Assembly: GCA_021401465.1 (NCBI GenBank)
Contig: JADDMT010000014.1
Location: 186,001 to 250,000 of the forward strand
Direction: 5' to 3'
Length of the DNA stretch: 64,000 nt
Origin: Teratosphaeria epicoccoides
Lineage: Eukaryota > Ascomycota > Dothideomycetes > Mycosphaerellales > Teratosphaeriaceae
Part shown: one piece after another, positions 53,160 through 63,625 of the stretch
Numbering within the stretch: position 1 is the first letter of the stretch
How the letters are laid out: every line of letters starts with the position of its first letter
The notes under the pieces: generated by a model
Seen by the model: the letters and a program-made list of their open reading frames with translations, nothing else
Databases searched by the model: none
What the model was told of the DNA's origin: nothing
Translations under genes and position numbers: made by a program

Positions 53160-55205
53160 ATGGCCCAGGATGATGACAGCCCGCTCGTTCACGCCCTGCC
53201 CCCGGCCTCAGACTACTTGACCTATCTGACAATCGTGGAATACAATCTCAATCAAGAGAACCTGCCCATACTGCACAAGCTCCTCCAGGACGAGAAACTC
53301 ACCACCAACATCGGCTGGGATCTGGTCCACCTCCTCGTCCCTCTCCTCCCAGACGCGGAAAAATGCTTGCAAGACATCGCGCGCCGGGGCAACCCAAGAG
53401 AGGTGATCCTGAAGGTCACAGAAAGCTTGCGCCTGATCGAGTACGAGGAGCCGCAAGGTGAGCCTCGTGACAGCGAAGAGGCGCAGACCGGCGTCGCCTC
53501 ACGGGCCCGAGCCGAGTCGTCCACGTGGCCGGCGAAGACCGCGCCGACGGCAGAAGGCGAGCAGGTGCCCCGGCAGATGGTCGAGCTGCCACCGCCGTTG
53601 CCGTTGGCCGTCAATCAGTTCATCGCCCTGCTGTCCATGCTGTCGATCCTGCATCCACGAGTCAAGACGAAATACCCCAGCCGCTTCCTCAGCTCGACCC
53701 TCCAGGCCATCCTGGCAAGCTTTTCCAAAGCAACGACTCACAAAGAGGAAATGGTGCAGGCGATCGTGTCGACCATCAAATCGATTCATGGAGTTCAGCG
53801 GCCCACCCTGCCGAGTAGGAAGAGCAGCGGCATGATCAACACCAAAAGCTCGGCGTCATCCTCCAATGCCGCAGCTGCAGACCCGGAAGGCGCCTCAGAC
53901 AGTGAGACCAGCCCGGAGGAGAGAGCGATCATCCTCAAGCTCCTGCAGTCGTTCGTCACGCATGTCATTGAAGAGTACATGCTCAACCTGCCGAGCGACG
54001 AGGACACGCCGGGCGTCGCGTGGTGCAGCAGGCTGATGGAGAAGATCCATCCCGAGCGTAACATTCCCGGGAAGGAGACCGTGACCGAACGCTTCCAAAA
54101 CCACTCGAGTCTACATCGCCGCGTCGACTCGCTGGGCCAGCTCGTCACTCTCGCACAAGACCTCGACATCCACGACGACCCACTCCTCGCCACCGCAATC
54201 GAAGTATCAAAAGTCCCCGACCAGGAGCAAGACGAAGACGACCCGCCTGAATCGGCCAACGACATCCCACTCTCCCGCTTCGGCTCCGTGATGCTCTACG
54301 CCGCTCGCCACGTCTCCACAATCCTCTACGACAAACCACAAGACACAATATCCGACCCCTTCGACATCTTTCCCGACCACCAAGAGATTATGCGCACGTG
54401 CCTCGCATCTCCCGCGCAAGGCACCGGATCCCTCGGCACCGAGCCGGACCCTCTCATCGACGCCGTGCTGGCCCTGGGTATGGTATGCATCGAGCGGAAC
54501 AGCATCGGCAAGCCGGCAGACGATGAACAATTCAACGAGTACCTGCAAGTCGCCGCCCTGCTGTCGTCCAACTGCCCAAGTCCGAACCTCAGAGGCCACG
54601 CACATTACATCACCAGCACCATTCTCCGCTCTCAACCCGACGACAACGCTCGCCTGGCGTTCATCCGCGACACGCTCCAACACTGCCCCTTCGAAAACCT
54701 GAAAGCCGTTGCCGTCGGCTGGATCAAAGGCGAGATCATCGAAGCCAACGCCTCGCCCTCGCAAGCTGACGCCCACGATCATGCCCATGCCACCAACGGC
54801 TCCGAACCGTATTCCATGTTCGCAACGCCACTCGCTCTCGACAGTTTAGCACCATACCTCTTCCCCTCCTTGCATGCAGACCTCATCACGGCGCCTGTCT
54901 CTGACGCATGGCTCACTTTCCAAACGAACGTCTCCTTCTACCTGGCAAGTCTGAATTTCGTCTTTCTGCTGCTGAGTGCGAGGCAGTTGCACAAGCCATT
55001 AGGCGTGGCGGACTTCTGGAAGGATCACGATGTCGCGGGGAGCTTTTTGCAGCCGCTGAGGGAGGCGGTGGGGAGGTTCCGGACGGCGTTGGGGGATGGT
55101 GGCGCGTTGGAGATGATGGGGGATGAGGCGGCGTGGGCGGAGTTGAATGTGGTCGAGCAGAGTCTCGAGCGGGTGACGGGGGCTGTGAGGTTCTTGAACG
55201 AGTAG
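53160..55205 (+). CDS. Ybp1/Ybp2-like (glomulin/Alf4-related) protein
   Basis: Helical-repeat protein of a family that includes yeast Ybp1 (activator of Yap1 in the peroxide response), Ybp2 (kinetochore) and, more distantly, plant Alf4 and animal glomulin, which binds cullin-Rbx1. The 681-aa intronless product has the family hallmark near its N-terminus (TTNIGWDLVHLLVPLLPDAE, then CLQDIARRGNPREVILKVTE). A variable acidic and Ser-rich insertion occurs at about residues 100-140 and 215-255. The conserved middle part contains SRFGSVMLYAARHVSTILYD, and the C-terminal helices end in VVEQSLERVTGAVRFLNE. Which of the family roles applies cannot be told from sequence. Glomulin-like cullin binding would fit functionally with the CAND1 gene 7 kb away, but gene distance is no evidence for that. 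Confidence 0.85.
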   Translation: MAQDDDSPLVHALPPASDYLTYLTIVEYNLNQENLPILHKLLQDEKLTTNIGWDLVHLLVPLLPDAEKCLQDIARRGNPREVILKVTESLRLIEYEEPQGEPRDSEEAQTGVASRARAESSTWPAKTAPTAEGEQVPRQMVELPPPLPLAVNQFIALLSMLSILHPRVKTKYPSRFLSSTLQAILASFSKATTHKEEMVQAIVSTIKSIHGVQRPTLPSRKSSGMINTKSSASSSNAAAADPEGASDSETSPEERAIILKLLQSFVTHVIEEYMLNLPSDEDTPGVAWCSRLMEKIHPERNIPGKETVTERFQNHSSLHRRVDSLGQLVTLAQDLDIHDDPLLATAIEVSKVPDQEQDEDDPPESANDIPLSRFGSVMLYAARHVSTILYDKPQDTISDPFDIFPDHQEIMRTCLASPAQGTGSLGTEPDPLIDAVLALGMVCIERNSIGKPADDEQFNEYLQVAALLSSNCPSPNLRGHAHYITSTILRSQPDDNARLAFIRDTLQHCPFENLKAVAVGWIKGEIIEANASPSQADAHDHAHATNGSEPYSMFATPLALDSLAPYLFPSLHADLITAPVSDAWLTFQTNVSFYLASLNFVFLLLSARQLHKPLGVADFWKDHDVAGSFLQPLREAVGRFRTALGDGGALEMMGDEAAWAELNVVEQSLERVTGAVRFLNE

Positions 55206-57319
55206 GCGGCGAGAGATGGAAACGGAGCCCGATCAGCGGTGCAAGCGCACCGTGTCGAGGTGCGTTCGCGTCGCTTTGGGCATGTGCACGTGCATTTTCC
55301 CGAACTCGAACCGCAGTCGCGACTGACAGAACGCGGAATAGAGGACTCCAGTCCGCAAGCAAGATCGAAATTAAGAGACAAAAATCGCCCCGCGCTATCC
55401 CTTTTCTTCCAACATCCCTTTCGGTATCGCGAAGCGCTGCTGACGACGCCAGATCGTTGCTCAATGCCGAGCTGGCAGCGTGTTCTCCTGTCCTGTCCTG
55501 TCTGTGCGCTTCAGCAACGCAGCCTCCCGGGCATGGATCCGGACGCCGCAGCCATTCGGTGCGGAGCAGAAAGGCATCTCGGCGGGCGTGGTGTGGCGGT
55601 AGCCATGTCCGATGACTGCTTGCTTGGGCGGGCGTGGTTCGAAGTCACTTGGCTCAGGTGGGGGGGGGGGGGGGGTGCTGGTCTCTGCGATAGGGGGGAT
55701 GAGGGCGCGCGTCGGCGTCGTGGGTGCGGTGGTCATGGTGGGTCGAGCGCAGAGGGGCCAGTGTGGGTGGTATGGCTGGCTGCAGCGGGAGAACGGTGGT
55801 TGGTGGTGTTGGAAGGTATGAAAGGCGGGCGGGTGTTGGACTGCAAAGAGTGCACGCTGCAAGATGAGGCAGCGCTCGAGGCGGCTTTTGGTGCTCGTGT
55901 GCTTCCTTCTCGCCTTGCTCGCTACAACGGAGCGGGGCATTCACGCCAGGCGGGGTTGATGCCGCTGCTGTCGAGCGAGCGGGCTCTGAGATTGGCAGGA
56001 GTCTTGACGCATTGGATCGGCAATGCATCCCGTCATATGGCCCTTGCTCTATCAGCGGTGTGACGTGAGCCCGCGGCGCCGGACCGAGTCGTTGCGCAGG
56101 AGGGATCGGACATGGGGCACCGGATGGTTTTACATGCTAGCAACGCGGCTCCCGCTGGCTTGCTGCATGTGAAGCAGGGACGCTATGCGAGCATTTGCGG
56201 CTGTTGAGAAGACATGATGGGCCCACCAAACTCAGACGTTCAAGCGAGATCCAGCATTTGTTCCAATCTTACTGTGCTCACGCCCGCCCTCTACCACAAC
56301 CGTAACCTCTGGGCTCTCGCCCTGACTCTTCCCAACTCCACTGGACATGCGTTCACGCAACCCTCCCTTTCACAAGCCGCGGTACCATTCCGCTCAGAGC
56401 CCTGCAGACTGGGGTCAGCAGTACCACACTCCCGCCAGAGCGATGAGCAGACCCGGCGTAGTTGTGGCGCAGCAGGCAGCCTGGCTGTGGTCCTGGCAAG
56501 CCAGGACAGTGGGAGCATACTCCGGGGTCGGGGACTCGGTGGCCATGACAATCGCGTCAGCTTTTCTTCACGGGGCTCAAGGAGCTCGACGCTGGGGGCC
56601 ATGGAGCTCATATTAGAAACTAAGCCTTAATTCGGGGAGTCGCAGCAGCACGCACAATTGCACGTTTGGAGGGGCAGCTCAACCGAGTTTGCTGCTCTTT
56701 TGGCTGGAAATGTATCTGTGGAGGCGGTTCCGCGAGAAGGTCTTGGGAGATGCACCCCGGGATTGTTGGGCTGGGGATCGTAAGGGAGGAAGGCGAAGGG
56801 CCTCGATGCTGGACGCAGGTGAGCAGAGGATTGGGAGCCGTTGTTGATGCTTGCGGGCGACGTGCGTGCCACGTCTACAAGCCGCTGCGTGTGTCTGACG
56901 AGGAGCAAAGGGGGTCTCCATCGAAAGAGACTGGGGGTGGTCGTGGAGGAGGCCACACACCCGCCGAGCGCCATGGCGCGAGCATGTGAGTAATGATGTA
57001 CCCGCATTTGCATGGACCTTTTGACACCCCCGAGTCTCGCCAGACATCCTCGGCGGAAGCGGACTTTGCACGAGTTTCTGGACGATCATTGGTGATGGCA
57101 GCTTGACGGACGCGTCGTCCGTGGCGTCGATCGCAACCGGTCATCTGAAAGTTGGTGAATCACGGGCGTCAGGCAAATCTTGGCGTGAATCGAGACCGTT
57201 CGCCTCAATAGCTGGTGTTTTGCCGCGTCTGCGGGCACGTGGATATACCAAACCCAGTCGATGTCGTCCCTGCTCCGAGTCCTGCCTTTATCGCATTGCA
57301 TCCGACCGAAGACCCGGGC
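55206..57319. other. Intergenic, 2.1 kb, GC-rich, no gene supported
   Basis: Contains a 16-base G run and many overlapping GC-rich frames on both strands (up to 274 codons at 55239-56063), none with a recognisable domain. A possible short protein on the minus strand near 55460-55740 would begin inside the stretch but is interrupted by the homopolymer. Confidence 0.5.
55660..55675 (+). repeat. G16 homopolymer
   Basis: Sixteen consecutive G bases in an intergenic region. Confidence 0.95.
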
Positions 57320-57774
57320 CTATGAATCTCTCTGATCCTCGGCACCGCACCCAGCGTTCAGCTCAGGAAAGGCGTTGACGCATCCCGAGCCTATGTAATT
57401 GAATCCCTCAATGCCACCGTCGTACTTTTGGAAGAGAGGGCCCTGGTCAGCGAAGGCTGCGAGAGCGCATCGATTGGTGAGTGCTGAATACCGTTGGATA
57501 ATCACCGCAGTAGACTAGCTGCTTCTCCTTGCAGATGGCTTTAGTCGAATCAGGCTCGGCGCACTTTCGTTTGCAATTTGATGGTAGCTTTGGGGAGGCA
57601 AGACGTCGGTGCATGCATGACACTCACGTGGGCTAGGTCAGCCTTGCCTGGTTCTCCCAAGCAGCATGCGCTAAGTAACGACTTGCGGTCGTAGGACCCA
57701 GTGTCTTCGTCAAGAGTTGAAGTCGCATGGACGGCTGCGACGAGGGAAGTAGTGAAGACGAGCGGGAGACGCAT
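57320..57774 (-). CDS. Small secreted cysteine-rich protein, 113 aa
   Basis: Three minus-strand exons: 57774-57628, 57563-57506 and 57456-57320, separated by introns of 64 bp (GTGAGT donor, AAAG acceptor) and 49 bp (GTGATT donor, GCAG acceptor). The spliced length is a multiple of three and the frame agrees with coding-like sequence on each side. The signal peptide is MRLPLVFTTSLVAAVHA, followed by a mature protein of about 96 residues. It has seven cysteines, including a CC pair (SACCLG), AICKEK, VYC and, near the end, GSGC and NAGC. No family is recognised; the size, signal peptide and cysteine content fit effector-like proteins. A 40-bp alternative first intron would add eight residues and one more Cys (eight in all). 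It lies in an accessory patch with two other small secreted genes. Confidence 0.6.
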
Positions 57775-59217
57775 GATTGGGTGTAGCTTAGGAGAATTAG
57801 ATGCGGGATGCGAAGTGCAGAAAAGCTGGAAATTTCGAGACCGGGAATGCGAGCAATGATAAGGAGGGAGGAATCAGAAAGGAGGACTTTAAAGTCGGTG
57901 ATATTTGAACCCTCAACCAGACCCGGCTTTTCCGGAGTGCACCGTCGTAACGGAAATGTCGTTAATTGTATCGGACTACCACTTGCAGAGTGAGTGTCGG
58001 GGAGATTACCCTCGAGTGTCTCATTGATGAGTGTCCTGCTTGTGGGAACATCAAACAAAGCCCGGAAAGCCCAGCGATGCACAACACTGGTGAATGGTAG
58101 CGAGTCTAGCCCCGAAATCGTTGCTGCAGGCACCGAGGGATTATACAACGCTACCAAAAGATGTCATGCGTGACACTGGAATGAGCCACCACTCGGACAA
58201 GGCAGCCGATGCTACAGCCGACGCCGCTTGGTCCAGCGGCGGCCTACTAGCCGTGGCCTCATCGCAACCGACCACCGGCTTTGACGGATAGCCAAGCGTA
58301 TGAGACCACAGCACATCCGGACTCATCGGTTTATGGAATCACACCTTCTTGATGAGACGTATTCGATTCAGTCACCAGGCCTTTGGTTGGTCTCACGCAC
58401 GGGCATTCGCCAAATTCGCGGTTATGAGCCGAGCTTGAGGATCCAGCAAAGCTTCCCTCCGACGTAGTCAAATGGGCAGCCATTGATGCTTCAGCCCAAC
58501 TCAGTGAGCTCGCAAGTCACATTCGGGCGGGATGGTTTAATAGCAGACAAGGGACACTGCAGCGACGAGAGCTCTTGAAATGCCTCGTTTCCAAAGCTGG
58601 GGGAGCCTAATAGACCTTCCATGGTAGGCAATGATGATCTGCGAGTTTCGGGGGACCATCAGCGATTTTGATCGGTGGCGCCAGTCGACGCATTGACTTT
58701 GCCAGGAGGGATCAACGCCACGCGGGTTTGTGGTGGCTGCTGACAGCGTCACGTCCTTCTCTGGGGCACGCCTCGGTCGGAGACAGACGTTCGCCAATGA
58801 GGACGCAACACCTGTCGAATCCCTCCAGCTGTCCCAAAGCATTGTAGCGACGCTACCGTCGGGACTTCGTGACGCAACGCATCTCACAAATAGGAATGCG
58901 AAATGAGAAGTCCGCTTGACAGATATTGAAGAAAGACTATGGTCAGTCCAGTAGAAGTCGTATCGCCCAGCCCATGCTATTGTCCGCACCTACAGTCTTT
59001 GCGCTCCTCATGAAGACTGGGCATGCAGAACCCAGTACGACCAGCTCGGGTCCTAGCTCGTCTATAGATCCAACGTGATGCTCCCGTCCGAGCATGTCGT
59101 CCCAGATGGAACATCGAACCAGAACATGGTTCCCACAGAACAATCTACGAACTGCGTTCCGTCCTAGGCGCAGATGATCTTGCTATTGGTGGAGCAGGTC
59201 TCTGTGTCGATAGATGA
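57775..59217. other. Intergenic, 1.4 kb, no gene supported
   Basis: Holds the promoter of the small secreted protein gene. Frames of up to 174 codons on the minus strand (57633-58157) run through that promoter and first exon in another frame and are not believed. Confidence 0.45.
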
Positions 59218-59808
59218 TCAGCAAGCATCCATCTGCCGAGACCCGCACTGAGATTGCGTTGCGGCTGCGATGCTAGATTTATCGAGCGTCACTGACCGTA
59301 TGTCTGCGTCGGACGCAGAAGTGTCACTCCTGGCATTAACTCTCGGATTTACTGCGGTGACAGGAACCGTGGAACCTCCAGTGAAGCCGCCGCCAGAGTC
59401 ATACAGATAGCATCTGCCATCCGTGACACTGGACTCGACGCACTGCGGCTCAGCAACGCACTGTTCCTAGCAGGTCTGGAATGCGCTGGAGCCATCGGTT
59501 GGCGTGGAAACATCTCTTGCAGAGATTGTGGAGCCAGGACCGTCAGGGATCTGGCTGGCGCTACCGGAGCCTTTGTTGACCGCCTGGATGTAGATTGGCG
59601 TGCAGTGAGGACCTTGAGTGTCTGCGTACAAGTTGTAGAAGTCGCCGCTGAGACACTGATAGAAAGCAGTGGAAGCTTTGTGGGCGAGACTGTTGTTGCT
59701 GCAGAGCGAGAACATGTCGGTTTCAAGGGCACCAGGCTTATCATCTTGGGGGATCGCAGAGGCCGTAGCGAGCGCTACGAGCGCGATGATTGCGAATGAA
59801 TAGTGCAT
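59218..59808 (-). pseudogene. Secreted cysteine-rich protein gene interrupted by one TAG
   Basis: From an ATG at 59808 the frame gives a signal peptide (MHYSFAIIALVALATASA) and a cysteine-bearing mature region (MFSLCSNNSLAH, AFYQCLSGDFYN), then meets a TAG at 59467-59469 right after AFQTC. The same frame continues for 82 further codons to a TGA at 59218-59220. That part is just as protein-like and cysteine-bearing (EQCVAEPQCVES, DGRCYLYDSGGG, TVPVTA). The continuity suggests a gene of about 195 codons with one nonsense change, for which CAG to TAG is the simplest explanation. Alternatives are a genuine 113-aa protein ending at the TAG, a sequencing error or stop-codon readthrough. After the TGA a short cysteine-bearing stretch continues in frame, so the 3' end may be altered too. 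Confidence 0.55.
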
Positions 59809-60595
59809 CTCGAAAAGAGCTATCGTTGAAGACTCGTCTGCGGGTAAGAGTGAATATGCCGGAGACTATAGGAAGCCTTCGTCTTTGTCTCTCCGTCGTG
59901 AGTCTTAGCGATTTGCCTCTTGGCTTCCTTGATGTAAAGACTGGATGAGGTAAATGCTCCATTCGGGGATACAGTGATGAGATAGACGCGATGTAGGGAA
60001 GCGAGCTCAAAGGAAACGATTCGGCACGACTCGTGAGACCTTGAGGCTTGCGTCGAGCTTCTGTTCGGCAGCGTCAGGCTGGCAGCCGCTGTGTGCCAAG
60101 ATGGGCTGATGAGCTCACTACCAAAGTGTGCATCTTGATGCCGGTAGCAGACAAAGAAAGCTCTCCGACTCGGAATGGTTTTGGCCGTTGATTGACAAGG
60201 TCAGCCGCCAGCATACTGTGCCCATGCCGAACGTATGTGGCAAAATCGATCGGCTGAGATTGCTGTTAGTGAGAAGCCTCTCGCGACCGACTGTAGATCG
60301 GAAGCCATGACGACGCCATTTATGCTGTCATCGCTGCTGATGCTGCTGCGTGCTACCAATGCGGGCAAGTAACAAAGTTTTGTCATCCAATCCCCAGTAG
60401 TCTTTCCACGAAGTGTTCCCATCGAGTAAGTGCACGTTCTAGGCCAAAGAGTAAGGCAGGTCGATGACAACGTCAGTACAAGCATAAGTTGACCCCTAAT
60501 CGCCTCCTGATGGCTGTCGTTGCACTCAAGGCTGTTTCTATATCTTTGCTGTATCGATCCCACAACAGTAAGACCGCATTCAGGTATCAGCAAAA
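59809..60595. other. Divergent intergenic region between two small secreted genes
   Basis: About 790 bp, holding both promoters. No gene or repeat seen. Confidence 0.5.
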
Positions 60596-60903
60596 ATGCA
60601 GACCCAGTTCATCTTCACCACCCTCCTGGCCGCAGCCGCCGCGCAACTACTTACCTGCTCGGCTCCGCAAATCGCAGCGTGTTGCGACGATGCGCAGCTG
60701 TACGACGACTCCTCAAATGCCGATGTAAGCGGTCCGAGTAGCCGGCCCATACATATCGCAAGCTGACATTGGGCACCAGCAAGTGCAAGTGCTACACAGT
60801 TGGCCCGATGTGCATCGACGCAGATCTTCTGGCCTGCTGCAACCGAATGACGAAGGCGCATTCCCAATGGGGCTCAGCTCTGCCCCTGAGGAGTAGTTGC
60901 TGA
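60596..60903 (+). CDS. Small secreted protein with hydrophobin-like cysteine pattern
   Basis: Two exons, 60596-60724 and 60784-60903, with an intron of 59 bp (GTAAGC donor, AAGCTGACATT branch, CAAG acceptor) give 82 aa. An upstream CAG acceptor four bases earlier would shift the frame and lose the cysteines, so the AAG acceptor is preferred. The signal peptide is MQTQFIFTTLLAAAAAQLLT. The mature part has nine cysteines spaced C-x7-CC-x13-C-x-C-x5-C-x7-CC-x20-C, including IAACCDD and LLACCNR. Two CC pairs flanked by single cysteines are the mark of hydrophobins (C, CC, C, C, CC, C), but here there is one extra Cys and the loops are short, so it may be a divergent or degenerate hydrophobin or an unrelated disulfide-rich protein. 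Confidence 0.55.
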
Positions 60904-61281
60904 CGATCCATAGTGAGAGTGCAGGGTACGGGCAGTGGCTGTACCGAAGTCAGCACTGGCGCTGCGAGCTCTGCCGTCACTGCGGGCTCTCGCCGGTGAC
61001 CGCCGGTTTCCGGATCCTAGGGCTTTTGGACTGGCAATTACTGTTATGTACGCTCGCGAGAACAGTTTTCGCTTTCATCTTCTCTGGCATATTCGACCAT
61101 CATGACGGAGTGATTGGGGCTCCAGTCTGTCAGGATTCTTGCGGCTGAGTATCACAAGGTTCGTAGGTTCGCTTTGATCTCATGCCACACTTCATGTCTT
61201 AAGCCGTACCAGTATCGCAACTGGCAAGAAAGCTCGAAAACAACAGCACGACTGAGACATGAGTTACACACATGTTTGTTG
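60904..61281. other. Intergenic, nothing recognised
   Basis: About 380 bp of convergent 3' flank between the hydrophobin-like gene and the SDR pseudogene. Confidence 0.5.
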
Positions 61282-62033
61282 TCAGGCATCCAGAACCTTG
61301 ACAATGCCTGGCTGGATTTCATTCAGCTTCCCGGAGAGCTCCTGCCATACTCGCCTCTGTATCCTGCAGATAGCGTCAGCAAGTCCGCTTGAATGTCTGT
61401 GGCTTGGCATTTGCTCACGCAGGGCCCTCGTCCCCCTCAACAAGCGGCGCACATGGCTTGACCTGGCAATCATCCAGATACTTCCCATGCGTCTCGGGTC
61501 CCGCCAGCCCAGCATTAGTGATCGTCCTGCTCCCCACCTCACTCGTCCGCGCAACGACACGAAGCATCGTGTTGACAAAGAACGTGTCTGACTCGCGATG
61601 GAGCGCACTCTGGCACAGATCCGGATTGACCAAGTTGAGCGTGACTCTCAACTGTTCGACTGGATGATGTTGAACAATCTCGCGACAAGCCAAGACCTCG
61701 AGGAGTTTGGAGACCGGGTATCGGTTGTCCATCCGGGCTTCTTCTTCATTGTTCAGGCTGGCGAAGATGGAGGGTGCTTGTCGTTCTGGGAAGGGCGTCA
61801 TGATGTGCGTGGCCTATGCCGTTTGGTGAAAGCATCAGTCTGATGACTTTTTCTGCGTTCAACTGTACATAACGGCGAACGGCGTCTTTCCCTAGCCCAA
61901 CATTTGAACCAGTGACAAAAGTCGTTTTGCCTGTGCAGTCAGTTTTGGGGACCTCGGGCTCTACGAGGACTTGCGAGTAGAAGAACGAGCGCATGAACGA
62001 TAACCTGTCCATTGTGGAGGGTGTCTTGCTCAT
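61282..62033 (-). pseudogene. Short-chain dehydrogenase/reductase gene with internal deletion
   Basis: From an ATG at 62033 the minus strand encodes a classic SDR N-terminus: CTGKTTFVTGSNVGLGKDAV, with the TGxxxGxG nucleotide motif, and then VQLNAEKVI. Within about 45 bp the reading changes frame and resumes in the C-terminal third of the family: PFPERQAPSIFASLNNEEEA, then RYPVSKLLEVL with the YxxxK catalytic pair, and later VNPDLC. A good 55-bp intron (61364-61418, GTGAGC donor, GCTGAC branch, GCAG acceptor) links the end to RRVWQELSGKLNEIQPG before the stop. About 100 codons that normally lie between (acidic co-factor residue, NNAG-like motif, catalytic Ser) are missing and the frame is broken, so the gene cannot make a working enzyme. 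Confidence 0.75.
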
Positions 62034-62489
62034 GTCACAGATGTTGATGGTGATGATTGTCCCTGAAATAAGCTTGTTAGATTGCTTGCACACTGCTATC
62101 GAGGTTGAGAGATCCCACTCCCATTCCCTAATAAAAGTTCATGACGTTGTAGGCGGAATGCGGACCAAAATCTCGTCCACGCTGGACCTTCCCCTGCGCT
62201 CAGGCGCGAATATCTCGCACATGATTGAGCCATGAGATTTTTGTGGTATCTCGAGCCAGAAGTTACCATGCGAGTGTGGCAGACTCACTACACTCACCTT
62301 AATTTGAGTCTGACTGCGACGCAACGGCCTGTCACCGCGTAGAGACGATACCTGTCTGGTGCTCGTTGGCAAGCGATTCGGCCTTGGAAAATGTTTGCTT
62401 CACATTCACAGCTAACGGTGATCTCTGCCACGCAGCGCCGATACCTGCATTTGCTCCGGCTCGTCCTTATCTTTTACAGCAAAAACTCC
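62034..62489. other. Intergenic, promoter of the ancestral SDR gene and 3' flank of uL22m
   Basis: About 455 bp; no gene or repeat seen. Confidence 0.5.
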
Positions 62490-63625
62490 TCAAAAAGTGT
62501 ACCACTGTCTCTGCCACTGCACCGGCCTATCTGGCAAATGTACCCATACATTGTCCAAGATATGCTTCCTCCTTTTCGCCTCTCGATCCTCATGCTCTCG
62601 TATCCGCGTGGCCTCCTCTTTCAAAACGACCGTCAAGCTTGTCCACGGCGTCCTCATGAGAAATGCGCGCCCCCTCGCTCGGAAATCTGGTAGCTGACCA
62701 AAAGGTCCACGGCCGACCCAAGCCTGATCTATGTAGATCTGGGATGCGTCCGTCACAGTGTGGCGCTTGCCGCCTTTGAGCTTGATCTGGATCGCGGAAG
62801 TCACAGGACCAGGCGCTTGCAGGTCCAGGGAGGGCGTGACAGCGCCGCCTATGTTTGGTGGGCTGTCATTTGATGTGGGCGCCCCGTTTGACGCGTCGAC
62901 AGCTCCCAATCCCATTCCGCGCATCACGACAGCTTCATCTCTTGCGTACTCCAGATGCTTCAGGACTTCCTGAGCCATCTTCTTCTTGCTGAAACGCATC
63001 TGCACGATAGCATCATCAATCGTCTTGCCTGCTATCTGCCTCGCCAGCATTCCCAACTTCTTCACCGAAGTCTTCAAATTGTGGGTCTTGGCCAAATGCT
63101 CCCTCTCCGTCCGCTTGATGACCTGCTGCTTTGTCAAGCGACCACCTTTCCGCACCATCTGGATCACCTTCTTCCGTTCCCACCGTTCGCGAGCGTTCGG
63201 ATCGGGATCGAGTTTTTGCGCCATGTTGTTTGGATTGCGGGCTGGCGAAGGTGCCTTTGTCTCGCCGCCGCCCGATCCATCAGCCTGCGCTTGTTGCTGT
63301 TGCTGCATTCGGCGCTCATCCTCGAAAATAGACGATGCGGCCAGATCTCCGACCCTGGGCCGCTCCTGCTGCATGGGATTCATGCTCTGGCCTGGTTGAT
63401 CCGAGCCATACTTGCGCTGATATTCCTCCAAGACCGGATTGGAACTTGCGGAGGCGTTGCCTTCGGAATCATTGCTGGCGGCGCGCCTCGTTTGGAAAGC
63501 AATTCGCGGGCGGATAGGAAGATTTTGGCAGAAGATGCCTGCTTCGATCAGTCAAGCGAGTCGTCAGCAGTTCAATTAGACGTACATCTGCCTGCTACCC
63601 GTCTTGAGGGCGCTGCCACATTCAT
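62490..63625 (-). CDS. MRPL22: Mitochondrial ribosomal protein uL22m
   Basis: Large-subunit mitoribosome protein lining the exit tunnel. Two minus-strand exons, 63625-63586 and 63538-62490, with a 47-bp intron (GTACGT donor, CTGAC branch, GCAG acceptor), give 362 aa. The N-terminus (MNVAAPSRRVAGRC, then QNLPIRPRIAFQTRRAAS) is rich in Arg and lacks acidic residues, as expected of a mitochondrial targeting sequence. The L22 domain occupies about residues 150-290: AKTHNLKTSVKKLGMLARQI, KTIDDAIVQMRFSKKKMAQE and, after an insertion of about 35 residues, SQIYIDQAWVGRGPFGQLPD with the hairpin that enters the tunnel. The insertion and C-terminal extension are normal for fungal mitochondrial L22 proteins. 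The first exon is needed to supply a start codon and the presequence. Confidence 0.9.

Noticed and set aside
55239..56063. Plus-strand frame of 274 codons downstream of the Ybp2-like gene.
   Set aside because: Runs through a G16 homopolymer, has no domain, and reflects the GC-rich composition; the opposite strand is equally open.
57633..58157. Minus-strand frame of 174 codons over the start of the small secreted protein gene.
   Set aside because: It passes through the promoter and first exon of that gene in a different frame; the signal peptide and splicing favour the other reading.
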